Shown here piece by piece: positions 1 through 13,500 of a stretch of DNA of 64,000 nucleotides (positions within the stretch are counted from its first letter, which is position 1; the number at the start of each line of letters is the position of its first letter). The DNA comes from Apteryx mantelli. Lineage: Eukaryota; Chordata; Aves; Apterygiformes; Apterygidae. The translations under genes and the position numbers were made by a program. The stretch is from NCBI RefSeq assembly GCF_036417845.1, contig NC_089985.1, positions 27,362,583 through 27,426,582 on the forward strand, written 5' to 3'. The notes beneath the pieces are model-generated. The model searched no databases, had not been told where the DNA came from, and saw only the letters and a list, made by a program, of their open reading frames with translations.

Positions 1-3000
1 CACTTTAGACCTGTGTATATTAATCTCACAACTTCCTCATGCAGGTGTAACTCCAGAAGTGGATAGGGATATTGGTTTCATGCAGCTGCTGTGAAACCTA
101 TTCTTAACAACACCAATATAACAAAGAAGTGTTTCTACGCAGCCCCTTTTCAGACTTGAGATAGAATTAAGATTGTACAAAAGTGAACAGGAGTGTTTTG
201 CTAACTCTAATGGACTATTTTATTAGAAATTTGGCAGGCTTGGATTATTTTAAAATTATCTGCAATAAAGATTTCCACCTGTTCTTTGTTCTTAGCATCA
301 CAGAAAGAGGATTTTTTTTTTTTTTTTTGGATCCCTCCTTCAGTGCCTTTACCTATTCTGGCTTAAATCTCTCATTGGAAGCATACTTGTGCTTGTTTTT
401 ATGAGTCATTAAAATTCTAACCCTTGGTAACCAAAACAGCCTAGTTCTTTTTTAGGTTTTTTAAACTCCTTTTCCCCTTTCTTCTTTCACAGATTTTGTT
501 TCTCTCTTGTCATCCTGCTTCCTCTTGTTCAATTTTTATTTTTCAGGGGCTCTTGTTATGCTCCATGTGTTGCCTTTCCTCATGCACAGGTCCAACAACG
601 CCGAATAACCTTAAAGGATGGGCCTCCTGTCCTTTTCTCAGTTTAATTTTGAGCTACTCTGAGAGAAGAATGATGTCTGTTGGTTTTATTTTTTGTTTTC
701 TCCTGAATGCAGATGATGCCCTGTAAGGAAAGCAATGAGCCATGCCCTGTTACTGAGCGCTGCAAAAGTCAGTGTGCGAAAATGAACAAACTGATTCTCT
801 GTCCTTCGCTATGATTTGTAGTATCCCACTCTATCGAATTAGATAATAAAGGACTGATGTAGTGACTAAGAAGGAGTTGGCTGCCATTTATCAATTAATT
901 ACCCATGAAAACTGAAGTTACATGGCAGTAGTAATTGTACCCATGGTGTTAGGCATATGCTACATAAAAATGCAGTCACCTTGAAATAATATGGACAAAC
1001 CAGCTTGTAACCTACTGAATTCTATTAATAATGTAGTGTTAATAATGTACTGCAAGACTGAAATTTGTCCCTGTGTGGTCTATAGATAGATTGTGTAATC
1101 TTTTACATATGGTTCAAATTTTGGGTCACAGAAGATCAAGTTGGCTGAGCTATGCTTAATTCTGAAATCAGGGATTTCTCTCTTACCAGTTCTTACATGC
1201 ATGGAGTAAGTTTAATATTTCCTTTTTTTTTTTCTCCCATGGTTTATGGAAAACCATGTTGTAAGACAACCCCCACAGCACTAATGCCATTTAGCCTTCT
1301 TGCCGTACTGTAGGAAACCAGCCTTGTTTGTTCTTTTTTGGCCAGTTCATTGAACCAATGAACTTTCCTTGTTGCGCTGGCTAGAGCATACATGGAGCCT
1401 GTTCAGCCTTTGCTGCTAGAGTACCAGACAATGAATGCAGACGATAGCACATTATTGTTTATGTTTATATTAGATTTTCGACGTGCTAATTAGGATGTCA
1501 GCGTCTATTGTTTTTTCTCTTCCTACAGAGAAAGCTGTAGTCACTTCCCAAGAAAGCTCGCAGTCAACACTTGTAGATGAGGTATAACAAGTGAGTAACA
1601 AACAATAACACAAAGAGGTTGAAGGAAAAACAGCAAAAAGATGACCCAAAGCCTATTTAAATCAATAGCAATGTGCTCATCAACTACAGTTGTCTTTGGA
1701 TTCTAGATACATTTTTATGTGGTTATTTATCATGGTATTTGACATGTGTAGAGAAAAGTTTTTCATCTTCCCCCCACCCTGCCCACAGTGAAAATATACC
1801 TTAATATGAATGCAATAGTATGAGCCACAATATATTGGTAGTTTAAGATGTTCCTCTCTCCATATTACCTATGGCTTAATAAATGAAAAATAGTGTGCAC
1901 AAAATTACAAAAATTATGCACAGGCATTCATTTCAGAGTTAGAACTATTTGGATGCAGCTATAAATTTATCATTTGTACCAACAGCTAAACAATACATTT
2001 ATTTGAGTTTTATTCTTGGAGCATTTTACACAAGTGTATTATATGCTTTTGATCCTACATTGTGCACCATGCACTCTTCGTAATTATGGCAACTTGACTA
2101 GTTGCTAAGGTTGAAATAGGTATCTGCCACTAGAAATCTGCAAAAGGCAGTTGATTAATGCATTTCATTATGTAAGAGAGCACTGTCAAAGTTCCCATTT
2201 TATGTCAAGTTCAGGGGTATGCTAAAGTGCCTACCCTTTAAAAAAAATATATTCTTAATATTTCAGTTACATTGACAAAGTTTTGCTTCAGCTTTGATTC
2301 CAAAGTCATGTCCCATGTCAAAAATCCAGGCTGTAAACGATGCTACCTCTCTGCAAAGGGGGAGTAGAATAGAGGCTAATAACCTTTGAAAGCAAATCAG
2401 CACAAGAAAAAGCAAGGTTGGAGCACAGGTAAGGATTCTGGGATTGGGAATGTGAAACATGACACTACCACTCTTTCTGCAGTAGCAGAGAAGTTCTCAG
2501 GATAGATGTTGCATAAAACTTCAAGCATTTTGCTACTAGCTCAAGGAAATATCTCTGCAGAAGAAAGTGTTTGGGACAAGGTTACATGTGTAGTCCAATT
2601 GTGGAGTAGGTATCTATCCACCACCTTAGATGTCTCCTTAGATATGCTAGATAGATAGCTTATTACTAGATATCACTTTAGATATGAAAGTAGATAGATG
2701 CTGTTATGTACTGTATTTGCCTAAATTTCTTTAGTGAAGTCCTTGCACCACAGAGATTTTTGGTGGTTGGCTTGTGCTTGGCCTCCTTGGTTTTGAGACT
2801 CATTCTCAAACCAGGCAATCTGGTTGTCTTTTTGGTTCAGGGCCCAGTATGGCAGGCACTGGCAGTGTTTGGGGTACCCAGTATTGCTGCAATTAGGTTA
2901 TTAATTCTCAAGCTGAGGGATCCATTGCCAAATCCCTTCTAGCTGATTCAAAGCAGGGACTTTAACCCAGAGGTGCCAAAAGGGTGACTGCCTTATTTTT

Positions 3001-3714
3001 CCTGTCGTATCTCTAGCTCTGTAACAAGCTATTCATGGACTAGAGCAGCAGAACAACTGGGCTTTTGCTCTGAATGCTGCTTTCGGAATACAGGTTTTAA
3101 GTCCTTACTGGCAGTGAACATGGTTTGTCTGTTTTCCAACAACTAAACTGGAGCACAAACTCCTCTAAAGACAAATGGAGTGTCAGTGGCCGATTGCAGA
3201 CAAGATAAAGGATTCCAAAAGCTGTAAATATTGCAGGCAGCTATCCAGAGCTTATTTAATATCCGTTTATTCCAGCTCTTTCATCACTTTAGTCTTTGCG
3301 AGCAGAATATAAGTTGTATAGTTGAATATATTCACAGAAATAAGATACAATAACTTCAACCATACTCCAATACAGACTGGATTATCTATATGTATTACCT
3401 ATCCTTCTACTCCTCTTCTGTTTCTATAAAAAAGTCTCTCAGACAGTCTTTCCTATTCTCTATTTTGATCATCATCTTCATGTCTCTTTTAAGCTACTAT
3501 GAACAAGAATTGAAGATAAAATGTTTGTTTATAGATAACATCTTAAAACAGCTGCAATTTCAGGGCTGGACCAACCCTCTGATTAGACAAGTGGAAAAGC
3601 TGTGATGTATACTTGATAATACACGTCAGAGCAAAGGGACAAAAAAACAGTCTTACTAGAGACAAGCAACAGCAGGAAGTAAAAGAACCTGTGGCAAAAA
3701 GCAAAAAAAAAAAA

Positions 3715-3736
3715 ATATATATATATATATATATAT
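3715..3736. repeat. (AT)11 microsatellite
   Basis: Uninterrupted AT dinucleotides directly after a poly-A run (3703-3715). Confidence 0.95.
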
Positions 3737-6700
3737 CAAGAGCAGAAGAGAAGATCAAAAGAGACAAAGAGAAGGATCACGGCCTTTTTGGTGAGTAAAT
3801 ACTTTTAGACAGGTATTGATCTAGTGGGGGGAAAGCTGCACACGCTCTCCATTGTGAAACAGCACTTACTGGGGCGGGGAGGAATACACACAGGAACAAG
3901 GTAGTGAGGAGAAACAAAGCATTTGTTCATGGCATGAAAGCGTTCTGAAAAATGGAAGTCTTTTCTGTCTCTAATTTTAATGTTCAATACCCAAGACAAA
4001 GAAACAACAAACTGATTCATATGGGAAGATCCTCTTAATGGTTTGGAAGAGAAATCATGACCTCCCTGAAGTCAGCAAAAACTTCTGCCACTGGTTTAAC
4101 TGGAGCCAGGGCCTCACCTCAGGCTTTACTGTCATGAACAGCAGCCTGGTGCTGACTACAGAATAAAACATGGCAGCAAGAAATACTTTGTAAAAGTTCC
4201 TATCTCCTTGTCTTCTCCTCACTCTCTTGAAGATGTTACTGTGGTCCAGTGCTGAAACTGGACTGTACAGTACCCGCTATTTCTACCAGCTGGACTAGTT
4301 AAACTGGATTCCTTTATTCTTAAGGTCATTCCACTATGGGAAGAGGTTGAATATGCATAAATATAAATGGTTGAGTCATCTTGTTTCCTAAGAGAAAATA
4401 ATGCCCTAAATCTTGTCATTTTTTCCCCCAACTGTTTTATTATTCCCTACCTGTTGAGAGAAAAGTGATTAAGTAGTGAGCATTCAATTTACCAGGGATG
4501 CTACAAGAAGAGGAGCATGGATGTGGAACAGCATTGGCTCTGCGATAAGGTAATGAAACAGAGGGGATGAGCAACAGAGATTAAGTGACAGGAAATAGTC
4601 AGTACCACACAGCAGCCCTCATTCTGCTCTCCTTAACTGGTGCAGGTCTGGACTAACTCCACAGACCTCCATCAAATTATGCTGATTTCATACGGGTGTA
4701 AGTGGAGTCAAAACTTAGGCAGATTCTGCATGCTCTGCCACTACCTATGTATTGCCTCATTACTACAATAAAACGATTGTGAAAAGCATTCAGTATTTCA
4801 TCAAAAATAATACTGAAAGAGAGCTGCATCAGCAGGGAATAGTAATTTATTTGTAATTCACCAAATACAACCAAATATCTTCACCTTCTCTGAAATGAAG
4901 GAGTCACAGAATTAAATTTCATTCCTAATACTGACTTCTTTTCAACTAGATGCTTTCAGCAAATCTTGCTAATTCAGCGTGCCTTGAAAGTACGCAAGAT
5001 TCACAAATTTCAGTACAGTAAGTAGACTCATAGCCGTGGTAAAACACTGCTAAGCCTTTGGTTGTTTGGAGCTACCAATTTTTTCTTGCTGAGAGCATAA
5101 CCTATTGTACCTTACTCTGCAGCACATAGGCGACAACTGCATGCTGATCCACCATTTCATATGGAGACATTGCACATCATCCCTTTTTCCCATTTTGGAG
5201 GCAAACCAAATGCTAAATATTTGAGGTGCAGCAACCCTTTCCCTTGTCCCCAAGAAGAGCACTTACTTGAGCATCATCACCATTCCCACAGGAGAAATGC
5301 AGCTCTCCTGTAAGCAAGTGGTGCTGTGGTTTGAAGGCATCTATGCTTGCTAGGCTGAATGCAACTTTGTACCATCTACGGAGCACGTAAGGCAACGAAG
5401 AAAGGTCACCTTCATGTCAGTGTTTGCTAATAGATGCCTTCTTAACCCTCTTCCCTGCTGGGGTTGCCGGCTCTTACACAGCCGAAGTATGCTGACTGGT
5501 ATGCAGCCCGCTGCAAGAGCAGCCTATATGTATCTCTGTAGTGATCAGAGACCTTGAAAGCTATTCTGTTTCTGATACGTTCAACCAGAAGAAAATGTGA
5601 AATAGATCCAATTTTGCATATCACATACTGAAAAAGGACGTGGTTTCTATTGGAAGGAAAACTTTATCTAAAGATGAAGTTGGCAAACTTTTAAAGCCTC
5701 ACTGATTGCAAGTAGTGACTGGAAGACTCCCTTTAAATTACTGAAACTTGTAAATCAGTGTGTAAATAAACAAACCACGTAAGTCTAGTCTTATCACAAC
5801 ATTTACTTTCTTCATGTTTTTCCCTTGTCAAATATTCTTTGTTTGTCATACTTAGAATGACTTTGCAATAACCTATTTCTGCAAAAACACTGCGGTGTTG
5901 GTAGTACGGAACTTTCTCAAAACCTGGGCTAGCCAAACTCTGGGAGATGAAGAGACAATACTTAATGTGTAAGTGAAAAGACAGTTTAGAGCACCCTGTT
6001 TTAAGCTTAAAAAAAAAAAAAAAGAAAAAAGAAAAAGGAAACCAAGCCATTCAACCTTATAATAGCTGGACTATGAATTAAAAAAATTTTTTTTATTTAG
6101 TCCTATAATCCTTCCTAAGATTGTGGTGGTATTAAAATATGCATCTAGAATTCAGATTGTTCTGAATTTTCACCTCTATGCCATGAAAATATTTTGAATA
6201 AAAATTTTCACCTACCCCCCCGCAAGTTATTGAAGTTTTTCCACTATAAAAAATAGACTAAATTGAATATTCTGAGTGAACCATAAGCATGTCATATTTT
6301 AGAACTAAAGGTCTGATCAAATGTAGAGAAAAGTGAATAGGAATTTTCTTAATAAATAGTAGTGGATTTGAAATGAACCAATGCAATGTTTTTTGAACAA
6401 ATTTCTAGCTCCTGTTTAATTCCTCTGCTCCATACAGAATATATCCTGAGTTTCTTTTTCCTGGCAAATGCAAATCAAATATTAAATGATTACATTTCAT
6501 TGTAATCATCATATTCCAGGGAAGGGTTGAGGAATGAAGAGCAGGGAGGAGTTGTTTGTTTTTACCAGGGAAACCAAGAGCTTTTCTGTGTGTATGTTTA
6601 ATGAGTGAATCAGCCTACTTTAGCACACAATTGCTTAGATCGATAATTATTCAAGAAACGATACTGCCTTGGGAAAATCTATAGTAATAAAAGAGAAATC

Positions 6701-6750
6701 TAGATGGGCTGAATAGCCTTTTCAGGTAGATATTTATCTCCAAATGAAGC

Positions 6751-6768
6751 TTTTTTTTTTTTTTTTTT
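6751..6768. repeat. Poly-T run (18)
   Basis: Uninterrupted homopolymer in intergenic sequence; no attached retroelement body was recognised. Confidence 0.9.
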
Positions 6769-7319
6769 GGTAAGGTTTCTATTCTTTAGAAAATGCATTA
6801 TTGGATGGTTAAAAAATAATCAGATTGTTAATGTTTAGAGTCTGGAGTTCAGGGTGACAGTGAAATAAAGCATTAATGGATGATATTCTCAGACGTATAG
6901 CCGGGAAGATTGTTAGGTTTTAAGTATAAAGTCAAAGTGGCAGTATGAGCTGAATCTGTGCATCTGTACTCTTGTGACAACTGTTACCATTACCAATAAG
7001 AACAGATAGCAGGTTCTAATTAAAGTCACAAGCCAGAGGGAATAGGCATTAAGAAAGAAAAGAATAATTCCATGAATAAATTGCACTTGATTTACTAGTT
7101 CACAAAAAAAGGTCTAAAAATTAGTATCTGAAATTACTTTAAACACAGCATCTATCAAACCACAGAACAATAATCAAGTCGACCTAATTAGAACACTTAT
7201 AACTATAAGCAGCATGTAGCATGTTCTTATCTTGACGTGGGGAGACCAAGCAGTCCCCTAAGCGTCAGCTATTCTCCAGCAAACTTTTGCTGAGACCTGG
7301 AAGAAAACCCCTGCAGCAG

Positions 7320-7510
7320 CTACGTGCTCACCGGCGGCGCTGGACTGCCGAGTGCCGGGTCCTGCGCTCGCCGCCGGCCGCTGCACCGGGGCTGTTTCGG
7401 GGCGCGCACCACCAGCGGGCTCGCGGGCGGCACTAGCAGATTGCGCCACGCTTGGCAGGCGCAGCGGGGTCCGCAAGTGCGAGTTAGCCTTCCTTAGGCA
7501 CACGCGTCAC
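7320..7510. promoter_or_regulatory. Small CpG-rich patch
   Basis: GC-rich and dense in CpG (for example CACCGGCGGCGCTGG and CGCTCGCCGCCGGCCGC) against AT-rich flanks. Next to it, on the minus strand, GGGCAG|GTAAGAGT at 7517/7516 forms a consensus 5' splice site. It may be part of a regulatory or promoter region shared with the larger island 0.9 kb to the right. No transcript evidence. Confidence 0.5.
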
Positions 7511-8340
7511 TCTTACCTGCCCTTTTTGCCTGCTCCCTCAGGCCAGCAATCCTCTGCATATATGAGGATGCCAGTGTAGCATGTGGTGGATATATAGCTT
7601 TTAACAGCAGACATCATAGTTTCCTTCAGTAATGCTGAGAAGTGGGGAAGGCGTATTCATCTCTTCAGAAAGACACATAGTGTATGGGACTCTGGAAAGA
7701 GATAGTGTGTGGCTAAGACAGTGTATGGGACGCCTATGATAAGGCAAATGCCTAGCCAGCCGTCTTGCGCTAGGTGCACTGACCGGTTGGTTCATTCGCA
7801 GTGAGGCCTTATGAGTGGTAGCCTTTTGGTCTGTTGAAATTAGTTATTTTGGCTAAATCCAGTCTTGAAAATTTCAAGCCTTATGCTTAGGACAAAAAAT
7901 ACCTAGACTGCTTTCTGTAAGCATATTGTGAGCTGACTATCCTATTAGATTAAATATTTAGGTTGTAAATATGAGTTAACAAGCTTGCAGAATTAGAAAT
8001 GTTTCACTAAACTGAAGTATTTTGTCAAATTTCCCAGAAGGATGGACACCAGTGAGATTTTTCTGTGTCTTGCCTGCAGGGGCTGCAATACGGGGTGTCG
8101 GAAGGGAGACAAATGGTGGAAGGCAAAATTAATTCTGTACCTCATTTGATTCATATCATTCCTTCATTTTCTTCTCCACCTCCATTGCTGTGTATTCTCT
8201 CTCCCCCTCACTTTTTAAACGGGGAAAAAAAAATGTTCAGGCTCTTCAGGCAGTGTTTAATGTGTTGGAAACCTTCACTATTTCTTATAACCCTGCATGC
8301 GTTTGTGCTCTGTGGTGGGACAACCCTGTCACCAGGCATT

Positions 8341-9330
8341 TCAGCAGAGGTGAGGCTCCGCTCCGCAAGGCTTTAAGAGCAGCTTCGCAGCAGCGCCCGC
8401 AAGCCGTCTCTGCCCGGCGCAGCACAGCGCTGGGCGCCCACGTTGCTCCTTGCAGAGCCGCAGGCGGCACTGAGCCCAGCCAGCAAAGGCTGCAGGTCGC
8501 TGGCGCCAGCAGCACGGCCATTCCCAGCCTCCGGCCAGTTTTGCGCGTCCTCCCGCGTGCGACCGTGGTAGGGCCAGAAACGCTGGCGCAGGCAGGAGCT
8601 GCGGCAGGTTCACGGCAGGAGGTGCTGGGGCACGAGGGCTGGTGCTGCCGGGGTCTGCCTTCCCTGGGACGGGAGCCCACGGGAGGAAACCCCGAGCCAG
8701 CAAGCGCCAAGTGCTACCTCATTTTGTAGATTTAACCGTGTTTTTTCCTACCGCCGGGGTTGAGGGCCCAAGTAGCAGGGCAGCCAAGTCCAGGTGCTCC
8801 AGGCTGCCAGTGGCTCCCGTGTTTCGTAAGCTGTGCTGCTCCCTCCCTCGCCCTCCAGCAGCGCCAGCTGTCCTGCGCCTTGCGCAGGGGCACCTTCGTT
8901 CGTCCCCAGACATTCAAAACCACGTGCGCCGCCCGCGCGGCTGTAACCCGGTTTGGGACGGGGCGCGAGGGCAGCGGTTGGGTTAAGCCCGTCCCCCCCA
9001 GCTCTGAACCCGACATGCGGCCGACGGGGGGAGCGCAGGCGAGCACGGCTGCTCCCGCACGAACGGTTTGCTCGCCGGCGTAGCGAGCCTGCCCAAGGGC
9101 CACGGACACGCCGTCGCGCTCAGAGACACCAGATAAAAACATAGGAGCACGCAACGCCGGCAGCTGCCTCCCGCCCAGCCGCCCGGGGCTCGTCTCCTGT
9201 CCCCAGGTGAGTATTAACCGCACACCACAGCCAGCGCAGCAGCGACGCCGGCTCGTGGCGCTTCCTTGCCGGGGCCCACCTCGGCTGCGGGACGCGGCTG
9301 CACATGCAACGCAGCACAACTTTGGGTGCC
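8341..9330. promoter_or_regulatory. CpG island in the gene desert downstream of ADGRL2
   Basis: About 1 kb of GC-rich, CpG-dense sequence (very dense around 8880-9130, for example CACGTGCGCCGCCCGCGCGG) with sharp edges against AT-rich DNA. Open frames of up to 195 codons exist on both strands but resemble no known protein and reflect lack of AT-rich stops. At 9201-9213 the + strand reads CCCCAG|GTGAGTA, a perfect consensus donor. This suggests the first exon of an unannotated + strand transcript. The island would fit a promoter or a developmental regulatory element. Confidence 0.65.
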
Positions 9331-9639
9331 AAAATGGCTTTTAGTGACAAAAATTGTGTGTGTCTACAAGTGTAGAACTATTTCTGCCCCAGAAGTGATG
9401 CCCCGTGTGCCTGTGAGTGACGTGCCTGGGGATTTCACTGCCTGCAACCCACCTAAACTTCACTTTGAAAACTTAAGTGCTTTTTTTTCGGGTCTGACAT
9501 CTAGCAGCTCAGTAGTTAAGCAAGTATGTGCAGAGGAAACATTGCTGGAAGAGATGTAAAATGCTCAGGGCAAGAAAATTGTGCCTCTCTAATATACTAA
9601 AATTAAGTCAATCGTACAGCTGTGGGGGGGGTGGGAGCA

Positions 9640-10585
9640 ATAGTTGATGTAATTTATTTGGACTTTCAAAAAAAAAAAAAAAATCCTTGTAAAAATATCC
9701 TTACGAAGAAGGCATTAGAGAAAGCCAGTATTCAGGAAGTGAGAGCTAAAGTAGTCACATATTAGAAACTAAGAAGCAGAGCAGGATTAAATGGTCAATT
9801 TTTTTTTTATCATGGCAAAAGGTTAACAGTATAGTGCCCTAACACACTGTATTAAAACTGGTGTTATCTGAGAAAGGGGATGAACAGGCTATCTGAAAGG
9901 TGGCAACATTTGCTGTTAACAGAGAATTATTTCAGTTAATCAGAACTAGGGAAGATTGTGAATAACCTGGGTTAACAAAGTGAATAAATGGGCAGCGTGA
10001 AGGCAAATGAAATGCAATGCTGACAAATGCAAGGTTGGGCACATGTTCGGGGGAATAATTGGAAGTACTTGTAGGCTTTGCTGGGTTCTAAATTAACCGT
10101 AACTATTTAGGTCATTACTTGCTATGATCAGCTTCATGGAAACATTGGGGAGAATCAGGGAGAGTATGAAAACAAAAGATAATGTGAGCCCATGTTAAAA
10201 AAAAGGAATAGAAAATACAATTCCATTTATAAATCAACAATAGCAGTTCATCCATAATTTTGTGCTTGCCCTATCTCTTGAAGCATTCTGACAAAAAATA
10301 ATTCTTCAGACTAGCAACTAAATGGTTAGAGAAATGGAGGAGTCTGAAAACAAGGATTTGTTTAGAAAGGAGTCAAGTAATAGGAGGCAAACTAGAAGTA
10401 TTTAAAACAATGGGTGGTATAAAGAATATAAGCTAAGCAATTTCTATTTATCCTGTTAATGCCAAAAAAAGAGCAAAGTGGTCTATTTAAAGTAAATGAA
10501 AATGAATTATTTTCATAGAAACCTCGTTAACCTTTGGGACTCATTCTCCTGAGCAATCACCGAGGTTGAGAGTTCAGCGGCATTA
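9640..10585 (+). mobile_element. Decayed CR1-type LINE (3' part of reverse transcriptase region)
   Basis: Segments in the right order match sauropsid CR1 sequence: TTATTTGGACTTTCAAAA, AAATGGTCAATTTT, AGAAAGGGGATGAACAGGCT, AAGGTGGCAACATTTGCTG, TGCTGACAAATGCAAGGTTG, and near the end CGTTAACCTTTGGGACTCAT with CCGAGGTTGAGAGTTC. It is full of stops and indels, so old and inactive. Boundaries are approximate. Confidence 0.8.
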
Positions 10586-13500
10586 AGCTATTTTAAAGCT
10601 ATTCTTATGCTACAAGAGAACTGGAACAGTCATTTTAGATGCTCAGTGCTGCTTGCTTCTCCTTTAAAAATGCCTGTACAGATACTACCCTGGCTCCTGC
10701 TGCTTCCTGGCTGTGAATCAGACCCTTTACCGTAGGAAGAGGTTTCTGTGCTCAGCTTTGCTGTAGCTAAACTTTAAATTGGTTTGCAGCACAGAGTCAG
10801 CAATGGTGCCAGGGCTCCTAGTCCAACGCACAGAGGAGCTGTGCACTGGCGGACGAAACGGTGAAGAATTACATGAACTTTAGAAGACTTTGCTTGATGA
10901 AACTACCTATTTTAAATGTTACTTCTGCAACTGTGACTTCCCCAGCCTGGGAGCCGGTGCTGACGACTTTAGCAGCTGGTGCATTATGTGGAATGGTGCT
11001 TTAAAAGCTCCTGGCTGCTGGGCTGGGGTGGGTTTGATTTTCTGGAGCATTTGTGACCGCTCCGACTGCATCGTGGTGTGATGCGTTTCACATGCCAGGA
11101 ACTTTGATGGGGAGAGGTTGAGATTAATGATGACATAATACAGTAAGAAGAGATATTAATGCTCTTAGGCATGAATTAATGAAATACCATTGAGAATTTA
11201 TCCTGCATGAATAAAGGGATTTAGAAGTTCTCGTTTTAAAAGCCGCATGAAGTATTTTACTGGAAAAAAAAAAAATCAAATACTCTGCTGAGATAGACAT
11301 GGTCCTAATGAACCTTTACTCCAGATTCTTGTTGGAGCTGGATGGTTGAGCAGGTTTACTTAATTGAATTACTACTAATTGCCAAAGTGTTTATATAAAC
11401 AGGAGGCACAAATCTCTTGCTCCAGGGGTGTGGTGACAGTTTTTTCCTCTCTCTAATACAGGGATGGATTCCAGCCTGTGATCGGTTCCTGGACAGAGAC
11501 ACAACATGCCAGTTTAAATCTGTGGAGCAAGTGCGGGATGCTTACTGGAACTGTAGCAGTGCCCTTCATAAATGTAGCGGGTGACTGCCACCACGATCTC
11601 GCTGGCGTGAACGCCGTTGTAGGGCTACAGTAGAGAACCGTACTGCTACATCCCATCGCTTTTTATTCTCCAGTATTCCCGAGAATTAGTTATGGAAAAC
11701 CCCAGTGAAATGTTTGTATACATATGTAATGTCTACCTGCAGCTTCTCTTGATTGGAAAAGTAATTTTATCCTGGGATAAAACTTTACACTAGCATATGA
11801 TGCATATTATCAGCTCTAGAAGAGAACTTTTGACAGTTTTGTGGCAAAGTGGGATGAAAACAGCATGCAGGGAGTTGACCCTTTTGTCTTTGTTCTGCTA
11901 ATATCTGAGTAGTTCAGAAAGAAAATTGCCTTAAAAATTAGGACATAAAATATGACGCATATTTTATCCATAACTTATGTCAATTTGAAACACCTTTTAT
12001 TACCTACATAAGCGATTATATGTAAACTTTATTAATAATTTCATTTCCAATTTAAAAGAAGCAAAGGTGTACTGTAGAATTCACAGATAAAGGTTAATTT
12101 AACTATAAAGGTATTACCAGTGTTGCATTTCTTCATGTTATGGTTCACTTATGTAGAATTGAGATGTACCTTATATTAAACAATGCATAGCACCATTATA
12201 CAACAGTTCACTAAATGCACATCCCATTTAATCTTTTGTAGGAATTAATAGAACTGGACTGAAGTTACAAGGAAGAATTGGACTGAGCCAGGAGGGTTCA
12301 CACTAACAGGAGATTACTAGCCATAAGAAAATTACAGCTCATCTGAAAGACAGTGCCTAAAATAGCAGCATATCCTTGGCACCATCGTAGGAACTGGTTA
12401 ACTGATGACCCTGAAGAAACACTTGTTTCCATTAATTCTGCTGTCATTATTCTGCTAGCCTTGAACTCTTCCTCTGAATTCTTCTGTCCTTCTGATCCCA
12501 AGACATGATGGCAGGAACGTGAGAGAAAACATAAAGAAATTACAATAAGCTGTCGGCTATATAATTATATTGTAACCTACTTCACTGAGAAGTTACACCA
12601 ACAGAAATTTGGCAAGGTATTTGCTGTTAGCTGCTAGCTGTACACAGGACACTCACTAGTATAACATTAAAAAAAAAAAAAAAAAAAAAAACCCAGGCTC
12701 ACTAAAAAGCAACACCTACATTACAAAGAAGCTAACAAAAGAATTCCCTTATGATACTTAGGTTCATCTGCTTCATCTTAGGTTCACCAGCTACATTTTC
12801 TTCTTTTATGAATACTTGTTACATTTGCAATTGAATATATATTTAAGGTCACAATGCTACAAACCTTTTTCCAGCATGTAGTTTCGCCACCTTTAGTTAG
12901 ACAACATGTGACACAAAGGAACACTTGCTCGAATTAGGGTTGAAGATTCTGCTGAAAGTTGGTGACTTTATTAGGTCGTGTGTACTGTAATGACTTGTGC
13001 ACCACAATTTTTAAATCCCTAAGACATGATTTCCTAGGTAGAAGGCAGCAAGCGTGCTTTTAAATTGCCAGACCGACCAAGGGAATCGTTTTGTTCCAAG
13101 CAATCGGCTGTAAATCCTGAATCAGAACAAATTCATATTTCGTAGAGAGTTCAGATTTTAAAGTATCTTTACCGAACAGAAGTAAACAGTCTCTGATTAA
13201 ATTCCAAATGTTCCACGGACCCTACTGTAAACATAATAACTTTTAGTGTTAAGGAACTTATTGGCAAGAGTTATCAGTAGGGCCCTGTGGTGAAGTAGCC
13301 TCTGTCTTCAAGAAGAATAGCTCCTGTGCCACAAAGCATCCCGAATACAGGTACATCGTGGTTATCTATCTGAACCCTGGGGTTACAGCTGAACCCTCCC
13401 ACCTTTTTTTACAGAGTTTGCACAGTGTCAACATTAGGAAATCTTGCCCAAAATATTTTTCTGAAATCTTAATTTTTTTCAAAATGCACCTATGCCAAAC

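Larger units (their letters stand above)
1..7320. other. Intergenic AT-rich sequence
   Basis: No coding region, RNA gene or recognised transposon. Simple tracts only: T17 at 312-328, (AT)11 at 3715-3736 following a poly-A run, T18 at 6751-6768 and diverged TAGA/GATATC-like units near 2636-2700. Open frames are short and lack similarity to known proteins. Confidence 0.7.

Noticed and set aside
8190-9319. Open frames of 179 (+) and 195 (-) codons in the CpG island
   Set aside because: GC-rich DNA is poor in stop codons; the translations are low-complexity Ala/Arg/Gly/Pro-rich, overlap each other on both strands and resemble nothing.
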